From Alishewanella agri BL06 (GTDB taxonomy: Bacteria > Pseudomonadota > Gammaproteobacteria > Enterobacterales > Alteromonadaceae), in the NCBI RefSeq assembly GCF_000272005.1, contig NZ_AKKU01000011.1, positions 372,001-436,000 on the forward strand: 64,000 bases of DNA. The letters run 5' to 3'. The translations under genes were made by a program, and so were the position numbers. Shown here in pieces: positions 44,509-53,473 of the stretch. Within the stretch, counting starts at the first letter, position 1. Every line of letters starts with the position of its first letter. Under the pieces are notes generated by a model. That model was given only the letters and a program-made list of their open reading frames with translations. It was not told where the DNA came from and did no database searches.

Positions 44509-45444
44509 CTAAGCGTGCTGACTTGCTGCCAACCAGTGGTTAACGGCAGTCAGTAATTCATCGGGGTGAAACTTGGCAATAAATTGATCGGCGCCGACTT
44601 TTTTCACCATCGCCTCGTTGAACACACCGCTTAACGAAGAGTGCAAAATAATATGGATCGGACGCAGTGCCGGCTCAGCTTTAATTTCTGCGGCCAGCGT
44701 ATAACCATCCATCCGTGGCATTTCTATGTCTGAAATCAACAGCGGTACGCGCTGCGTCATTGTCTCGCCCCATTCTTTGGCTTTATTCCTTAACCAATCC
44801 AGCGCTTCCTGACCATCCTTAACCAACTCGGATTTAACCTGAATACTGTCCAGCGCTCTTTTGATCTGATTACGCGCGACAGCGGAGTCGTCCGCTACCA
44901 GTACCAGGATTTTATCCAAGGCTAAACCCTGCGATTTGGCCTTGGTATCATCACTAACCTCTTCATCAACGGGCATAATTTCAGCATAAACTTTCTCAAC
45001 ATCAATAATTTGCACCAGTTTATTTTCTATCTCAGTAACCGCAGTCAGATAATGTGATTTACCAGCACCTTGTGGTGGCGGTTTAATTTGCTCCCAGGTC
45101 ATGTTCACGATCTTATCGACACTGGAGACCAGAAATCCCTGCACACTGCGGTTGTACTCGGTAACAATCACAAAGGCATTTTCGGTTTTACCTATGCCCT
45201 TGCCGGTGGTCGCTTCGGCTAAGTCCAGCACCATCACCGGTTCACCCCGCAAATGCGCAATACCTTTAACACAGGGATGCGAGCCAGGCATTTCAGTCAA
45301 CTGTGGGCACTGAATGACCTCTCGTACTTTAAAGACATTAATTCCGAAAGGCTGCGGGCCATTGAGCCGGAACAGTAACAACTCGAAACGATTCTGCCCG
45401 GCCAGATTGGTACGCTGATTTACCGCATTCAGCAAATTGCTCAT
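44509..45444 (-). CDS. cheV: Chemotaxis protein CheV
   Basis: CheW-like adaptor fused to a receiver domain, coupling chemoreceptors to CheA. Residues about 15-165 are the CheW domain (RFELLLFRLNGPQPFGINVFKVREVI). Residues about 185-305 are the REC domain, with acidic LVADDSAVARNQ, the phospho-Asp in LLISDIEMPRMDGYTLA, and a Lys in AKFHPDEL. A GC-rich hairpin (44487-44502) follows its stop without a T-run. It starts 32 bp after the methionine gamma-lyase gene and may be read from there or on its own. Confidence 0.95.
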   Translation of the reverse strand: MSNLLNAVNQRTNLAGQNRFELLLFRLNGPQPFGINVFKVREVIQCPQLTEMPGSHPCVKGIAHLRGEPVMVLDLAEATTGKGIGKTENAFVIVTEYNRSVQGFLVSSVDKIVNMTWEQIKPPPQGAGKSHYLTAVTEIENKLVQIIDVEKVYAEIMPVDEEVSDDTKAKSQGLALDKILVLVADDSAVARNQIKRALDSIQVKSELVKDGQEALDWLRNKAKEWGETMTQRVPLLISDIEMPRMDGYTLAAEIKAEPALRPIHIILHSSLSGVFNEAMVKKVGADQFIAKFHPDELLTAVNHWLAASQHA

Positions 45445-45476
45445 CGATATTTCCCTGCAATAACTTGATACTCATG

Positions 45477-46730
45477 TTAGTTATAGCAGCTTTCCGGTTC
45501 CTGTTTTGGATTTAGCGCAAGCTTTGGCTTAACTTTTGTGCTTTGTTGCGTTAATGGTGCCAGTGCCTGTTCCAAATCGGCCAAAATATCATCAACATGC
45601 TCCAGGCCAACAGAGATCCGGATCAGTCCATCACTGATCCCGGCGGCGGCCCGCTCTTCTGCAGTATAAGGACTATGAGTCATCGAGGCCGGATGCTGAA
45701 TTAACGATTCAGCATCGCCCAGACTGACCGCCAGGCTGAGCAAACGGCAACGATTGATCATCTCCCGGCTTTGCTCCAGGCTGGCGTTGAGCTCAAACGC
45801 CAGCACGCCACCTGCGGCCTGCATCTGGTTGCCAAGGAAGCGGTAACCAGGATGACAAGGCAGGCCCGGATAATGCACCACAGCCACTGCCGGGTGCGCC
45901 GCCAGATATTCGGCGACCTTTTGCGCATTACTGCAATGCCGCTCTAACCGTACCGATAAGGTTTTTAAACCACGGATAATCAGCCAGGCATCGTGTGGGC
46001 TGATAGTAGCGCCCATATCTTTTAGCGTGGTCAGTTTGATGGTGCGGATTTTTTCTTCATCCGAGACAATAATGCCGGCCACCACATCTCCATGACCGTT
46101 CAGATATTTGGTCGCGCTGTGGATAATAATATCAGCGCCAAATTTCGCCGGCTGCTGTAACAGTGGCGTCAGGAAGGTATTATCAATCACCGACAGGATA
46201 TTATGTTGCCGGCACAGACCACATAAGAAAGCCAGATCCAATACCACCAAATGCGGGTTAATCGGCGTTTCGGCAAACAGCATTTTGGTATTAGGCTTAA
46301 TGGCGGCAATCACAGCCGCATGGTCGGTCATATCAACAAAACTGACTTCAATACCATAGCGGGCAAACTGATGGCTAAATAACGCAAAGCTGCAGCCATA
46401 GATGGCTTTACTGGCAATCAGGTGATCGCCCTGTTGTAAAAACGCCAGTGTCGCGGCTGCCACGGCGCCCATACCGGTCGCCGTCGCTGCAGCATCTGCC
46501 ATGCCCTCCAGTGCTGCCACTTTAAGCTCCAGCTCGCGGGTAGTCGGGTTACCTAAGCGGGTATAAATATAACCGTCCTGCTCGCCGGCGAAACGGGCTG
46601 CGCCCTGCTCGGCATTGTCAAACACAAAGGTCGAGGTTTGGTAAATCGGTGTACTGAGTGCGCCATACGGCTGTTTGGTTTTGCCGGCATGGATACACAG
46701 GGTTTCAGCATGTTTATTATTATTTTTCAT
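45477..46730 (-). CDS. Methionine gamma-lyase (trans-sulfuration PLP family)
   Basis: PLP enzyme likely cleaving methionine to methanethiol, 2-oxobutyrate and ammonia. The 417-residue protein has YTRLGNPTTRELE, the active-site YGCSFALFSHQ (Cys at the position of Cys116 in Pseudomonas methionine gamma-lyase, where cystathionine enzymes lack it), the PLP-Lys in HSATKYLNGHGDVVAG, and SLGDAESLIQHPASMTHSPYT. These features favour MGL over MetB/MetC. The C-terminal 25 residues are low-complexity. A role in methionine salvage or volatile sulfur release is inferred. Confidence 0.85.
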   Translation of the reverse strand: MKNNNKHAETLCIHAGKTKQPYGALSTPIYQTSTFVFDNAEQGAARFAGEQDGYIYTRLGNPTTRELELKVAALEGMADAAATATGMGAVAAATLAFLQQGDHLIASKAIYGCSFALFSHQFARYGIEVSFVDMTDHAAVIAAIKPNTKMLFAETPINPHLVVLDLAFLCGLCRQHNILSVIDNTFLTPLLQQPAKFGADIIIHSATKYLNGHGDVVAGIIVSDEEKIRTIKLTTLKDMGATISPHDAWLIIRGLKTLSVRLERHCSNAQKVAEYLAAHPAVAVVHYPGLPCHPGYRFLGNQMQAAGGVLAFELNASLEQSREMINRCRLLSLAVSLGDAESLIQHPASMTHSPYTAEERAAAGISDGLIRISVGLEHVDDILADLEQALAPLTQQSTKVKPKLALNPKQEPESCYN

Positions 46731-46791
46731 AAGGGTGTTCTGCTAATGACTGCAACTTTGTTCAGCATTAACAGAAAACGCTAAAATGGGA

Positions 46792-46811
46792 AGCAAGCCA
46801 GACGGCTTGCT
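46792..46811 (-). terminator. Probable terminator of the psp-ycjXF operon
   Basis: On the minus strand AGCAAGCC pairs with GGCTTGCT around GTCT, followed by TCCCATTTTA. It is 36 bp after the ycjF stop. The T-run is imperfect. Confidence 0.6.
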
Positions 46812-46847
46812 GTCTGAAGTATTAAAAACTCTGACCAGTCGCTGCTG

Positions 46848-47852
46848 TCAGCTTTTGTTGGCAGTCGGCTCAGCCGGGCTAAAACGTTGTACTAACGCCG
46901 CCGCCAATTGCCCTGGTTGGACTTTTGCGGTCTGTTGTAAGGGCAAGGGTCTTAACTGTTGCTGTGCCAGCGTGCCCAAACGCGCCACCAGTAAACCTGC
47001 GACCACACCCTGCCCGGCGCGGGCTGATAATTTTGCGGTCAGTTCACTACTTAGCACATCGGCCGCCAAGTCTAACGCCAGCTCTGAGCTACCCGCCCAC
47101 AGCAATGCCGCCAGTGCGCGTTTTAACAGCGCCAGACTGCGCAACTGCCCAACCGGCGCACCATACAGTAGTGCTAATTGCCGCAGCATCCGGCTACTGC
47201 GCCATACCACTAACAGCATATCAGCCAGCGCAAAAGGGCTGACGGCTACTGCCAGACTGCTATCCGTACCGGCGCGCCAGATAATTTGCTGCGCTTGTTT
47301 GTCACAGTCCCGCATCACATACTGCTCAAATAACGCCAGCACTTCGGCATCACTGTGTTCAGGTTGCACGGCTTTACGCCAGTTTTCGGTCGCCGTATTG
47401 TGTTCAGTAGTTTGCGGCATCGCCAGCAGAATGGCTTCACACAGCGCCATGGCTTCACCGTATTGCAAAGTATTGCGGATCCGCTCGGCCTGTTGCTGCC
47501 ATTGTTGATTACGTTGTAAACGGCGCCATAACCGCCATTCGCGCCAGGCTACTCCACCCAGCATACCGGCAACTAAAATACTAAAAGCGCTAACCAAAGC
47601 GCCGCTAAACCAACCTTGCTGCCAGCTTTGTTGCAGCCACTCCAGCCATTGCCACAAAGCCAGCACCAGCAATAAACCGAGCGCCAGTAATGCCACCAGC
47701 AACAAGCGACTGCGCGGTGCAGCAGCTTCAGCAGAAGGCGCGATATTTTCCGTCAACAGCTGCCCGGCACTGAATTGTTGTGGCATTTTTGGTAAATCCG
47801 GCTCAGGCTGTGTGGTCTGCGCAAAATGTTGCGCCGGCTTAAGTTCACTCAT
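46848..47852 (-). CDS. ycjF: TIGR01620/DUF697 family membrane protein YcjF
   Basis: A 334-residue inner-membrane protein. Two transmembrane segments (about 50-70, LLLVALLALGLLLVLALWQW, and 83-103, GALVSAFSILVAGMLGGVAW) follow a charged N-terminus. The C-terminal half is the DUF697-like helical region (SPFALADMLLVVWRSSRMLRQLALLYGAP). Its start overlaps the ycjX stop by 4 bp. YcjF and YcjX are co-induced with Psp proteins in enterobacteria, and the same operon order here supports a shared envelope-stress role. Mechanism unknown. Confidence 0.92.
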   Translation of the reverse strand: MSELKPAQHFAQTTQPEPDLPKMPQQFSAGQLLTENIAPSAEAAAPRSRLLLVALLALGLLLVLALWQWLEWLQQSWQQGWFSGALVSAFSILVAGMLGGVAWREWRLWRRLQRNQQWQQQAERIRNTLQYGEAMALCEAILLAMPQTTEHNTATENWRKAVQPEHSDAEVLALFEQYVMRDCDKQAQQIIWRAGTDSSLAVAVSPFALADMLLVVWRSSRMLRQLALLYGAPVGQLRSLALLKRALAALLWAGSSELALDLAADVLSSELTAKLSARAGQGVVAGLLVARLGTLAQQQLRPLPLQQTAKVQPGQLAAALVQRFSPAEPTANKS

Positions 47853-49234
47853 AGCAATTTGTCTCCCAGCAGGAATTCCAGCGCATGGTCCATCCGCACA
47901 TGAGGTAAAGGTTGTTCCGGATTGTTGTCTGTCGGCAAAAAGGCCGGAAACTGAAATTGATGGCGCGCGAACAGCTCCGCGGTTGGTAACTCAGCGGGAA
48001 CTTCGCCTGGAAATAAGGTCTGCGTTGTAGCAGTGTGCAGGTCCCGCCCGCTCAGTACCGCCTGGCGCTGCCCCTGATGCTCAACAAAGCCACTTTTGCT
48101 GGCTCGGATCGCCGCCAGCGCCATGGCTTCGCTTTTCGCGCTGGCGTACTGGCTTTGTTTTATTGGTTGTCGCAGCAGTTGTTGTAGCAGTAAAGTCAGG
48201 GCTTTATGCTGTTCCGGCGTAACATGATCGGCTTTGCTGGCGGCAAACAGCACTTTGCTGATTTGCGGTTTAAACAAGCGGTGTAACAGGCTGGCCGGGC
48301 CATAACGAAAGCTTTGCATAATCAAGCCTAATGCCTGTTGCAACTCCCGTACTGCGGCATAACCGGCATTGAGCGCTGCTAAACCATCAACCAACACCAC
48401 TTGCCGATCTAACGCTGAGAAATGCTGCCGGTAGAAGGGCTTTATCACGTAGTCACAGTAGGTTTGATAATGTTGACTCAGGCGACTGGCCAGCGCTGAG
48501 GTCTGCTCCAGCTGCTCAGGTAATAGCGGTAATAATTGCAGCATAGGGGCGCCGGCGAGTTCTCCCGGTACCAATAAGCGTCCGGGCTGCTGCAAATAAC
48601 AACCGGCTTGCTGGCTAAAGCTAAGTAATAGCTGGCGATAGCCATCGGTCAGGCGCTGCAGCTGCAGCTCTGAAACATCGTTTAAATCCGTGGTCTGTAA
48701 CAACTCAGCAAAGGGTTGGCTCAGCGTCTGACGATGAGGCTGGCGAAACAGCTGCCAGCAAAAGGCCGACCATTGTTGGTAGCTTTGCTGTAACATCGGC
48801 AAATCCAGTAACCATTCCCCCGGATAATCAATAATTTCCAGTTGAAGTTCACTGTGTTGCTGCAGGCGGGAACGGATAGCACCGGTAGGCCGGTACCGCA
48901 ATGTCAGATTTAACTGGCTCCAACCCGTGGTAGACGGCGGCCATTGCGCCGGTTGTCCAGCCAAATATTGTAAATTCTGTTCATATGGAAAACGCGGTAT
49001 CGCCATGGGCTGATTCTGCGCCAGCCGGCCGCCAAGGTAACGGCCTTGCTGTAATACACTGAAAAACGGTAGATGTTGCGCCTGGTCACCTTGTGTTAGC
49101 TGGTGTACCAGCGAGGTAATAAAGGCAGTTTTGCCGGCGCCACTGAGGCCTGTTACACCCACTCTCAAGTGGCGATCCAGGGTGCGATTGCCCCACTGCC
49201 GGCCATGATACTGAATACTGCCTAACCAACTCAT
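47849..49234 (-). CDS. ycjX: YcjX family (DUF463) GTP/ATP-binding protein
   Basis: A 461-residue P-loop protein. Walker A is in GVTGLSGAGKTAFITSLVHQL (about residue 30), followed by HLPFFSVLQQGRY, and an IIDYPGEWLLDLPML segment that resembles a G3 motif (about 135). DRQVVLVDGLAALNAG and KVLFAASKADHVTP (a G4-like SKAD) suggest GTP specificity. C-terminal MDHALEFLLGDKLL is family-typical. It lies 20 bp after pspC and overlaps ycjF. Related E. coli YcjX is a Psp regulon member. Confidence 0.93.
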   Translation of the reverse strand: MSWLGSIQYHGRQWGNRTLDRHLRVGVTGLSGAGKTAFITSLVHQLTQGDQAQHLPFFSVLQQGRYLGGRLAQNQPMAIPRFPYEQNLQYLAGQPAQWPPSTTGWSQLNLTLRYRPTGAIRSRLQQHSELQLEIIDYPGEWLLDLPMLQQSYQQWSAFCWQLFRQPHRQTLSQPFAELLQTTDLNDVSELQLQRLTDGYRQLLLSFSQQAGCYLQQPGRLLVPGELAGAPMLQLLPLLPEQLEQTSALASRLSQHYQTYCDYVIKPFYRQHFSALDRQVVLVDGLAALNAGYAAVRELQQALGLIMQSFRYGPASLLHRLFKPQISKVLFAASKADHVTPEQHKALTLLLQQLLRQPIKQSQYASAKSEAMALAAIRASKSGFVEHQGQRQAVLSGRDLHTATTQTLFPGEVPAELPTAELFARHQFQFPAFLPTDNNPEQPLPHVRMDHALEFLLGDKLL

Positions 49235-49254
49235 CGCTATCGAATACTCCGGAA

Positions 49255-49671
49255 TTACAGGTTGTTAAACTCGCGGTTTAACTGAAAGCGGCTGGAGGTA
49301 ACATGGCGCTCCATATCGCGCAGCTTTAATTCCATACTGTTAAACTGGTGACTCAGATGCTGCAATGCCTGCCGCGGTGATTCACCCCGTTGCCAGACCC
49401 GGGTTTTTAACTCTACCGGCCGATCCGCCAGACTGGCAGCTTGCTCGCTAGCTGTGCCGGCGAAGGCCGTTTTCGACTTTTTTTCCAATACCACCCAGGC
49501 GGCAATATAAAGTACCAGCACGATACCGCCACCACCGAGGAAGAATGCTGACACGGTAATAATTCTTACCAGCCACAGTTCCCAACCAAAGTAGTCGGCA
49601 ATCCCCGCACAGACGCCGGCAATTTTGCCATTCTCGTCATCACGTAACAGTTCACGTTTTTTACTGGTCAT
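49255..49671 (-). CDS. pspC: Phage shock protein C (envelope stress sensor)
   Basis: A 138-residue PspC: N-terminal cytosolic PspC domain with GKIAGVCAGIADYFGWELWLVRI, a hydrophobic helix (about 38-62, ITVSAFFLGGGGIVLVLYIAAWVVL), and a C-terminal coil. PspC with PspB senses secretin or membrane stress and releases PspF from PspA. The gene overlaps pspB by 11 bp. Confidence 0.95.
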   Translation of the reverse strand: MTSKKRELLRDDENGKIAGVCAGIADYFGWELWLVRIITVSAFFLGGGGIVLVLYIAAWVVLEKKSKTAFAGTASEQAASLADRPVELKTRVWQRGESPRQALQHLSHQFNSMELKLRDMERHVTSSRFQLNREFNNL

Positions 49672-49900
49672 GCTGATTCCTCCATCTTGGACTTTCAGCG
49701 TCCAGAATGGCTTCCAGCGTTTTAATCCGCTCTGCCATCTTTTCGGCTCTGACCGTCAGTTCGTTTAACTGGTTCAGTTCGCCATCGCTGAGTCCTTGTT
49801 TGATCTTATTCTTACTGCGATAGTGCATAATCACCCACAGTGGTGCCACGAAGATCATAAACAGGATCAGCGGCACAAAAATAATCTCATGAATATCCAT
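49661..49900 (-). CDS. pspB: Phage shock protein B
   Basis: A 79-residue inner-membrane protein: one N-terminal TM helix (IIFVPLILFMIFVAPLWVIMHY) and a cytosolic coiled coil (LSDGELNQLNELTVRAEKMAERIKTLEAIL). Partner of PspC in stress sensing. It follows pspA by 30 bp. Confidence 0.95.
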   Translation of the reverse strand: MDIHEIIFVPLILFMIFVAPLWVIMHYRSKNKIKQGLSDGELNQLNELTVRAEKMAERIKTLEAILDAESPRWRNQHDQ

Positions 49901-49930
49901 TGGTTAATCCTTCAAAAGAGACGCCTGAAA

Positions 49931-50596
49931 TCAGGCGTCTTTATTCTGCATTTTGGCTTTTAATTCAGCCAGTTCCTGGTCAATCTTATCCTGTGCAGCC
50001 AGTTCTGCAAATTCATCTTTCAGCGACTTTTTGCCAAGATCATAAGCTTCAACCTGCGCTTCCAGCGTATCAATTTTTTGCTCATAACGCTCAAATTTGT
50101 ACATCGCATCATTGATCTTGTTGCTATCCAGCGTTTTCTTTACTTCCAAACGGTTAGCCACAGTTTGCCGGCGCATCAGCATGCTCTTCTGCCGTGCTTT
50201 GGCGTCGGCCAGCTTTTCCTGCAGCTGCGTGACTTCATCCTGTAACTTGCTGATATGCTCGTCCAGATTCGCAATATCCCGCGCCACGGTTTCTGCTTGT
50301 TCAGCCGCTTTTTGGCGTTCAATCAGTGCTGAACGCGCCAGATCGTCACGCTCCTTGGACAACGCCAGCTCGGCTTTAGCCTGCCAGTCAGTGGCTTCTT
50401 CCTGTAACCGGGTGATTAAACGTTGCAACTCTTTTTTCTCGGCAATAGTTTTTGCCGAAGAAGACCGGACTTCAACTAACGTATCTTCCATTTCCTGAAT
50501 AATCAGGCGCACCATTTTTTCCGGATCTTCTGCTTTATCCAATAAAGCATTGATGTTGGAATTCACGATATCGGAGAAGCGTGAAAAAATACCCAT
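49931..50596 (-). CDS. pspA: Phage shock protein A
   Basis: ESCRT-III-like coiled-coil protein of 221 residues that coats damaged inner membrane and inhibits PspF. It starts MGIFSRFSDIVNSNINALLDKAEDPEKMV, the amphipathic membrane-binding helix and conserved EDPEKM motif, followed by long heptad-rich helices (about 30-215). It is first in pspABC-ycjXF, divergent from pspF, with 187 AT-rich bases between. Confidence 0.97.
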   Translation of the reverse strand: MGIFSRFSDIVNSNINALLDKAEDPEKMVRLIIQEMEDTLVEVRSSSAKTIAEKKELQRLITRLQEEATDWQAKAELALSKERDDLARSALIERQKAAEQAETVARDIANLDEHISKLQDEVTQLQEKLADAKARQKSMLMRRQTVANRLEVKKTLDSNKINDAMYKFERYEQKIDTLEAQVEAYDLGKKSLKDEFAELAAQDKIDQELAELKAKMQNKDA

Positions 50597-50643
50597 AATA
50601 ATACCCTCTGTTTAATGATGACTAACATCGACACCTTTAGTTA

Positions 50644-50660
50644 TTCAGGATCCTTGCCAA
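50644..50660 (-). promoter_or_regulatory. Weak candidate sigma-54 promoter of pspA
   Basis: On the minus strand TTGGCAAGGATCCTGAA matches the -24 block (TTGGCAcG, 7 of 8) but only three of five bases of the -12 block. It forms part of a tandem TTGGCAAG repeat. A long AT tract at 50682-50716 lies upstream and could host IHF. Position relative to pspA is right; the -12 mismatch makes this tentative. Confidence 0.35.
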
Positions 50661-50783
50661 CTTGCCAAAGTGAATTAACATCATGAAAAATAATATATTA
50701 TTTTTATTTTAAATTGTACTGTCACTGGCGGGCGTTATGAAATACACTATTTATTAGTAATTTTCGCTAACTTGTGGTTTCTG

Positions 50784-51866
50784 ATGAATAGAAAGTTCCA
50801 ACAAGACAACCTGCTGGGGCAGGCCAACAGCTTTTTAAATGTGCTGGACCAGGTTTCTCAACTCGCGCCGCTGGATAAACCGGTACTGATTATCGGCGAA
50901 CGCGGCACCGGTAAAGAGTTAATTGCCGCCCGCCTGCATTTCTTGTCACAGCGCTGGGACCAGCAATATCTTACGCTAAACTGCGCTGCCTTAAACGAAA
51001 ACCTGCTGGAGAGCGAGTTATTCGGTCATGAGGCTGGTGCTTTTACCGGCGCCAGTAAACGCCATGAAGGCCGTTTCGAGCGGGCCAATGGTGGCACGCT
51101 GTTTTTGGATGAGTTGGCCAATACGCCAGCAATGGTGCAGGAAAAACTGCTGAGAGTTATCGAATATGGTGAATTTGAACGGGTTGGTGGCAGCCGGCCG
51201 GTTCGGGTTGACGTGCGTCTGGTCTGCGCAACTAATGAAGATTTACCTTCAATGGCGGAGCAAGGGGAATTCCGGGCTGACTTACTCGATCGCCTGGCTT
51301 TTGATGTGATCACTTTGCCGCCGATGCGCGAACGGCGTGAAGATATTCTGCTGTTGGCTGAACACTTTGCCATTAACATGGCACGCGAGCTCGGGTTAGA
51401 GCTGTTTAGCGGCTTTAGTGAAAAAGCGAAGAAAACCTTACTCGATTACGACTGGCCCGGTAATGTCCGTGAACTGAAAAATGTGGTGGAACGAGCTGTC
51501 TACCGGAACAACAATGGTTATGTCCCGGTACATCATATCCAATTGGATCCTTTTGAATCGGCGTATCGGCCGCGGCAACGGATTAAAGCCCCGACTAGTA
51601 GTGCGCCCTTACTTACACCCGCTACTACCGCGGCAAGCCAAACGGTAGCGCCAACCAGCAACGTCGCAATACAGCCAGCTGAACCGGACTTAAGTACTGC
51701 AGTGGATTTTAAAACGCTGTCACAAGACTTTGAAATGCGCCTGATCAAACAGGCCCTGGCCGCCAGCCAGTATAATCAGAAAAAAACCGCTGAACTGCTT
51801 AATCTAACCTATCATCAACTGAGAGGTTACATGAAAAAGTACCAACTATTGGACAGCCAGCAGTGA
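50784..51866 (+). CDS. pspF: Sigma-54-dependent activator PspF
   Basis: Enhancer-binding protein that drives sigma-54 promoters of psp genes when PspA lets go. No N-terminal receiver domain. The AAA+ core starts at once: Walker A GERGTGKE (about 41), the intact sigma-54 loop GAFTGA, Walker B GGTLFLDE, and a Fis-type HTH at the C-terminus (NQKKTAELLNLTYHQLRGYMKKY). A Thr/Ala/Pro linker (about 265-315) precedes the HTH. The ATG at 50784 gives about 360 residues. Its TGA overlaps the sapA GTG by 4 bp. Confidence 0.95.
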   Translation: MNRKFQQDNLLGQANSFLNVLDQVSQLAPLDKPVLIIGERGTGKELIAARLHFLSQRWDQQYLTLNCAALNENLLESELFGHEAGAFTGASKRHEGRFERANGGTLFLDELANTPAMVQEKLLRVIEYGEFERVGGSRPVRVDVRLVCATNEDLPSMAEQGEFRADLLDRLAFDVITLPPMRERREDILLLAEHFAINMARELGLELFSGFSEKAKKTLLDYDWPGNVRELKNVVERAVYRNNNGYVPVHHIQLDPFESAYRPRQRIKAPTSSAPLLTPATTAASQTVAPTSNVAIQPAEPDLSTAVDFKTLSQDFEMRLIKQALAASQYNQKKTAELLNLTYHQLRGYMKKYQLLDSQQ

Positions 51867-53473
51867 TCAAATATTGTTTGTCAGCCGCCATGCTGGCCTT
51901 AGGTTTAGCCGGCTGTTCAGCCGAACAACAAGATCTGCGGGCCGATGGCCTGGTGTACTGCGCAGAAGGCGCCCCAGAGCATTTTAATCCGCAGCGGGTT
52001 ACCTCGGGCACTACCATCGATATTATTAGTCAGCAGTTATATGATCGCTTGCTGGATATTGACGCAGCCAGCGGTGAGTTGCGCCCCGCTCTGGCCAAAG
52101 GCTGGCAAAGCTCAGCTGATGGCCTGGTGTATGAATTTGACCTGCGCCACGATGTGCAGTGGCATCAAACCGACTATTTTCAACCCAGCCGGGTGCTCAA
52201 TGCCGAAGATGTGGTCTTTACTTTTAATCGGATTATGGATCCAGAGCATCCATTCCATTTTATCGGCGGCGGTATCTATCCCTATTTTCAGAGCGTTGAC
52301 TGGGCGTCCCTGGTTAAACAAGTTAGCGCACCTGAACCATATCGGGTCAGATTTGAATTAAGCCGGCCCGATAGCTCATTTTTATCCAACCTGGCAACCG
52401 ATTTTGCTGCCATCCTGTCAGCAGAATACGCGGCGCAATTATTGGCCGCCAATGCGCCACAACTGTTGGACAGCCAGCCCATTGGCAGCGGCCCCTTTAT
52501 TTTCCGCGAATATCAAAAAGACGTCTTAGTCCGCTTTTATCAGCATCCGCACTATTGGCGCGGTCCGGCGGCAATGCAGCAACTGGTGTTTGATATTGTG
52601 CCAAACAATGCCCGGCGCATGGCCAAACTGCTGACACACGAATGTGATGTGATTGCCTATCCCCGCTTAGCTGAGCTGGCTCTGGTTACTGAACGACCAG
52701 ATGTCAAAGTGCAGGAAAGCACCAGCATGAACGTCGGGTTTTGGGCGTTTAATACCCAGCGCCCGCCGTTTAATCAGGTTAAAGTCAGACAAGCGCTGGC
52801 GCTGGCGATTAATCAGCGGGCAATTTTGCAAGCGGTTTACTTTAATCAGGCAACCGCCGCGCGTTCAGTACTACCGCCCACCTCCTGGGCATTTAACCAA
52901 CAGCTGGCCACGCCGGAATACAACCCGCAGGCAGCGAAAGCCTTACTGGCTGAAGCCGGCCTGGCGAGTGGCTTTAATATGACAATTTGGGCAATGCCGG
53001 TACAACGGCTTTATAACCCCAATGCACTGAAAATGGCCGAACTGATCCAGGCCGATTTAGCTCAGATCGGGGTTAACGCGACCATCGTCAGTTATGAGTG
53101 GAATACGTTTCGTCGTAAGCTGACTGAAGGAGAGCATGACTCAGTGTTGATTGGCTGGGCTGCAGATAATGCCGATCCGGATAACTTCTTTCGCCCTCTG
53201 CTCAGCTGCGCCGCACTGGAGAGTGGCAGCAACAGAGCGCAATGGTGTGATCCGGTATTTGACCGTATTCTCAATCAAGCTTTACTCACTGATGATCAAC
53301 TGCAAAGACGCAGTTTTTATCTGGCGGCGCAGCAATATTTACAAACAGAAATGCCGCTGGTGGCGCTGGCTCATTCACAACGGATCCAGGCAATTAACAG
53401 CCAGATCGAGGGGGTGACCATTAACCCCTACGGTGGCATCGCCTTATTCAGTGCCAGGCGGGTCCAGCCATGA
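51863..53473 (+). CDS. sapA: ABC transporter peptide-binding lipoprotein SapA
   Basis: Solute-binding protein of the peptide/nickel family (SBP_bac_5), about 536 residues. The start is GTG inside the pspF stop (GTGA overlap). The signal peptide ends in a lipobox (LGLAGC), so the protein is membrane-anchored. Family motifs include YCAEGAPEHFNPQRVTSGTTIDI, VLNAEDVVFTFNRIMDPEHP and the C-terminal PLVALAHSQRIQ. Enterobacterial SapA binds antimicrobial peptides or haem; the ligand here is unknown. Confidence 0.92.
   Translation: MIKYCLSAAMLALGLAGCSAEQQDLRADGLVYCAEGAPEHFNPQRVTSGTTIDIISQQLYDRLLDIDAASGELRPALAKGWQSSADGLVYEFDLRHDVQWHQTDYFQPSRVLNAEDVVFTFNRIMDPEHPFHFIGGGIYPYFQSVDWASLVKQVSAPEPYRVRFELSRPDSSFLSNLATDFAAILSAEYAAQLLAANAPQLLDSQPIGSGPFIFREYQKDVLVRFYQHPHYWRGPAAMQQLVFDIVPNNARRMAKLLTHECDVIAYPRLAELALVTERPDVKVQESTSMNVGFWAFNTQRPPFNQVKVRQALALAINQRAILQAVYFNQATAARSVLPPTSWAFNQQLATPEYNPQAAKALLAEAGLASGFNMTIWAMPVQRLYNPNALKMAELIQADLAQIGVNATIVSYEWNTFRRKLTEGEHDSVLIGWAADNADPDNFFRPLLSCAALESGSNRAQWCDPVFDRILNQALLTDDQLQRRSFYLAAQQYLQTEMPLVALAHSQRIQAINSQIEGVTINPYGGIALFSARRVQP

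Noticed and set aside
46786..47508. 240-residue plus-strand ORF over ycjF
   Set aside because: Cys/Ser-rich antisense frame of a well-supported gene in a conserved operon; it starts at the ycjF terminator.
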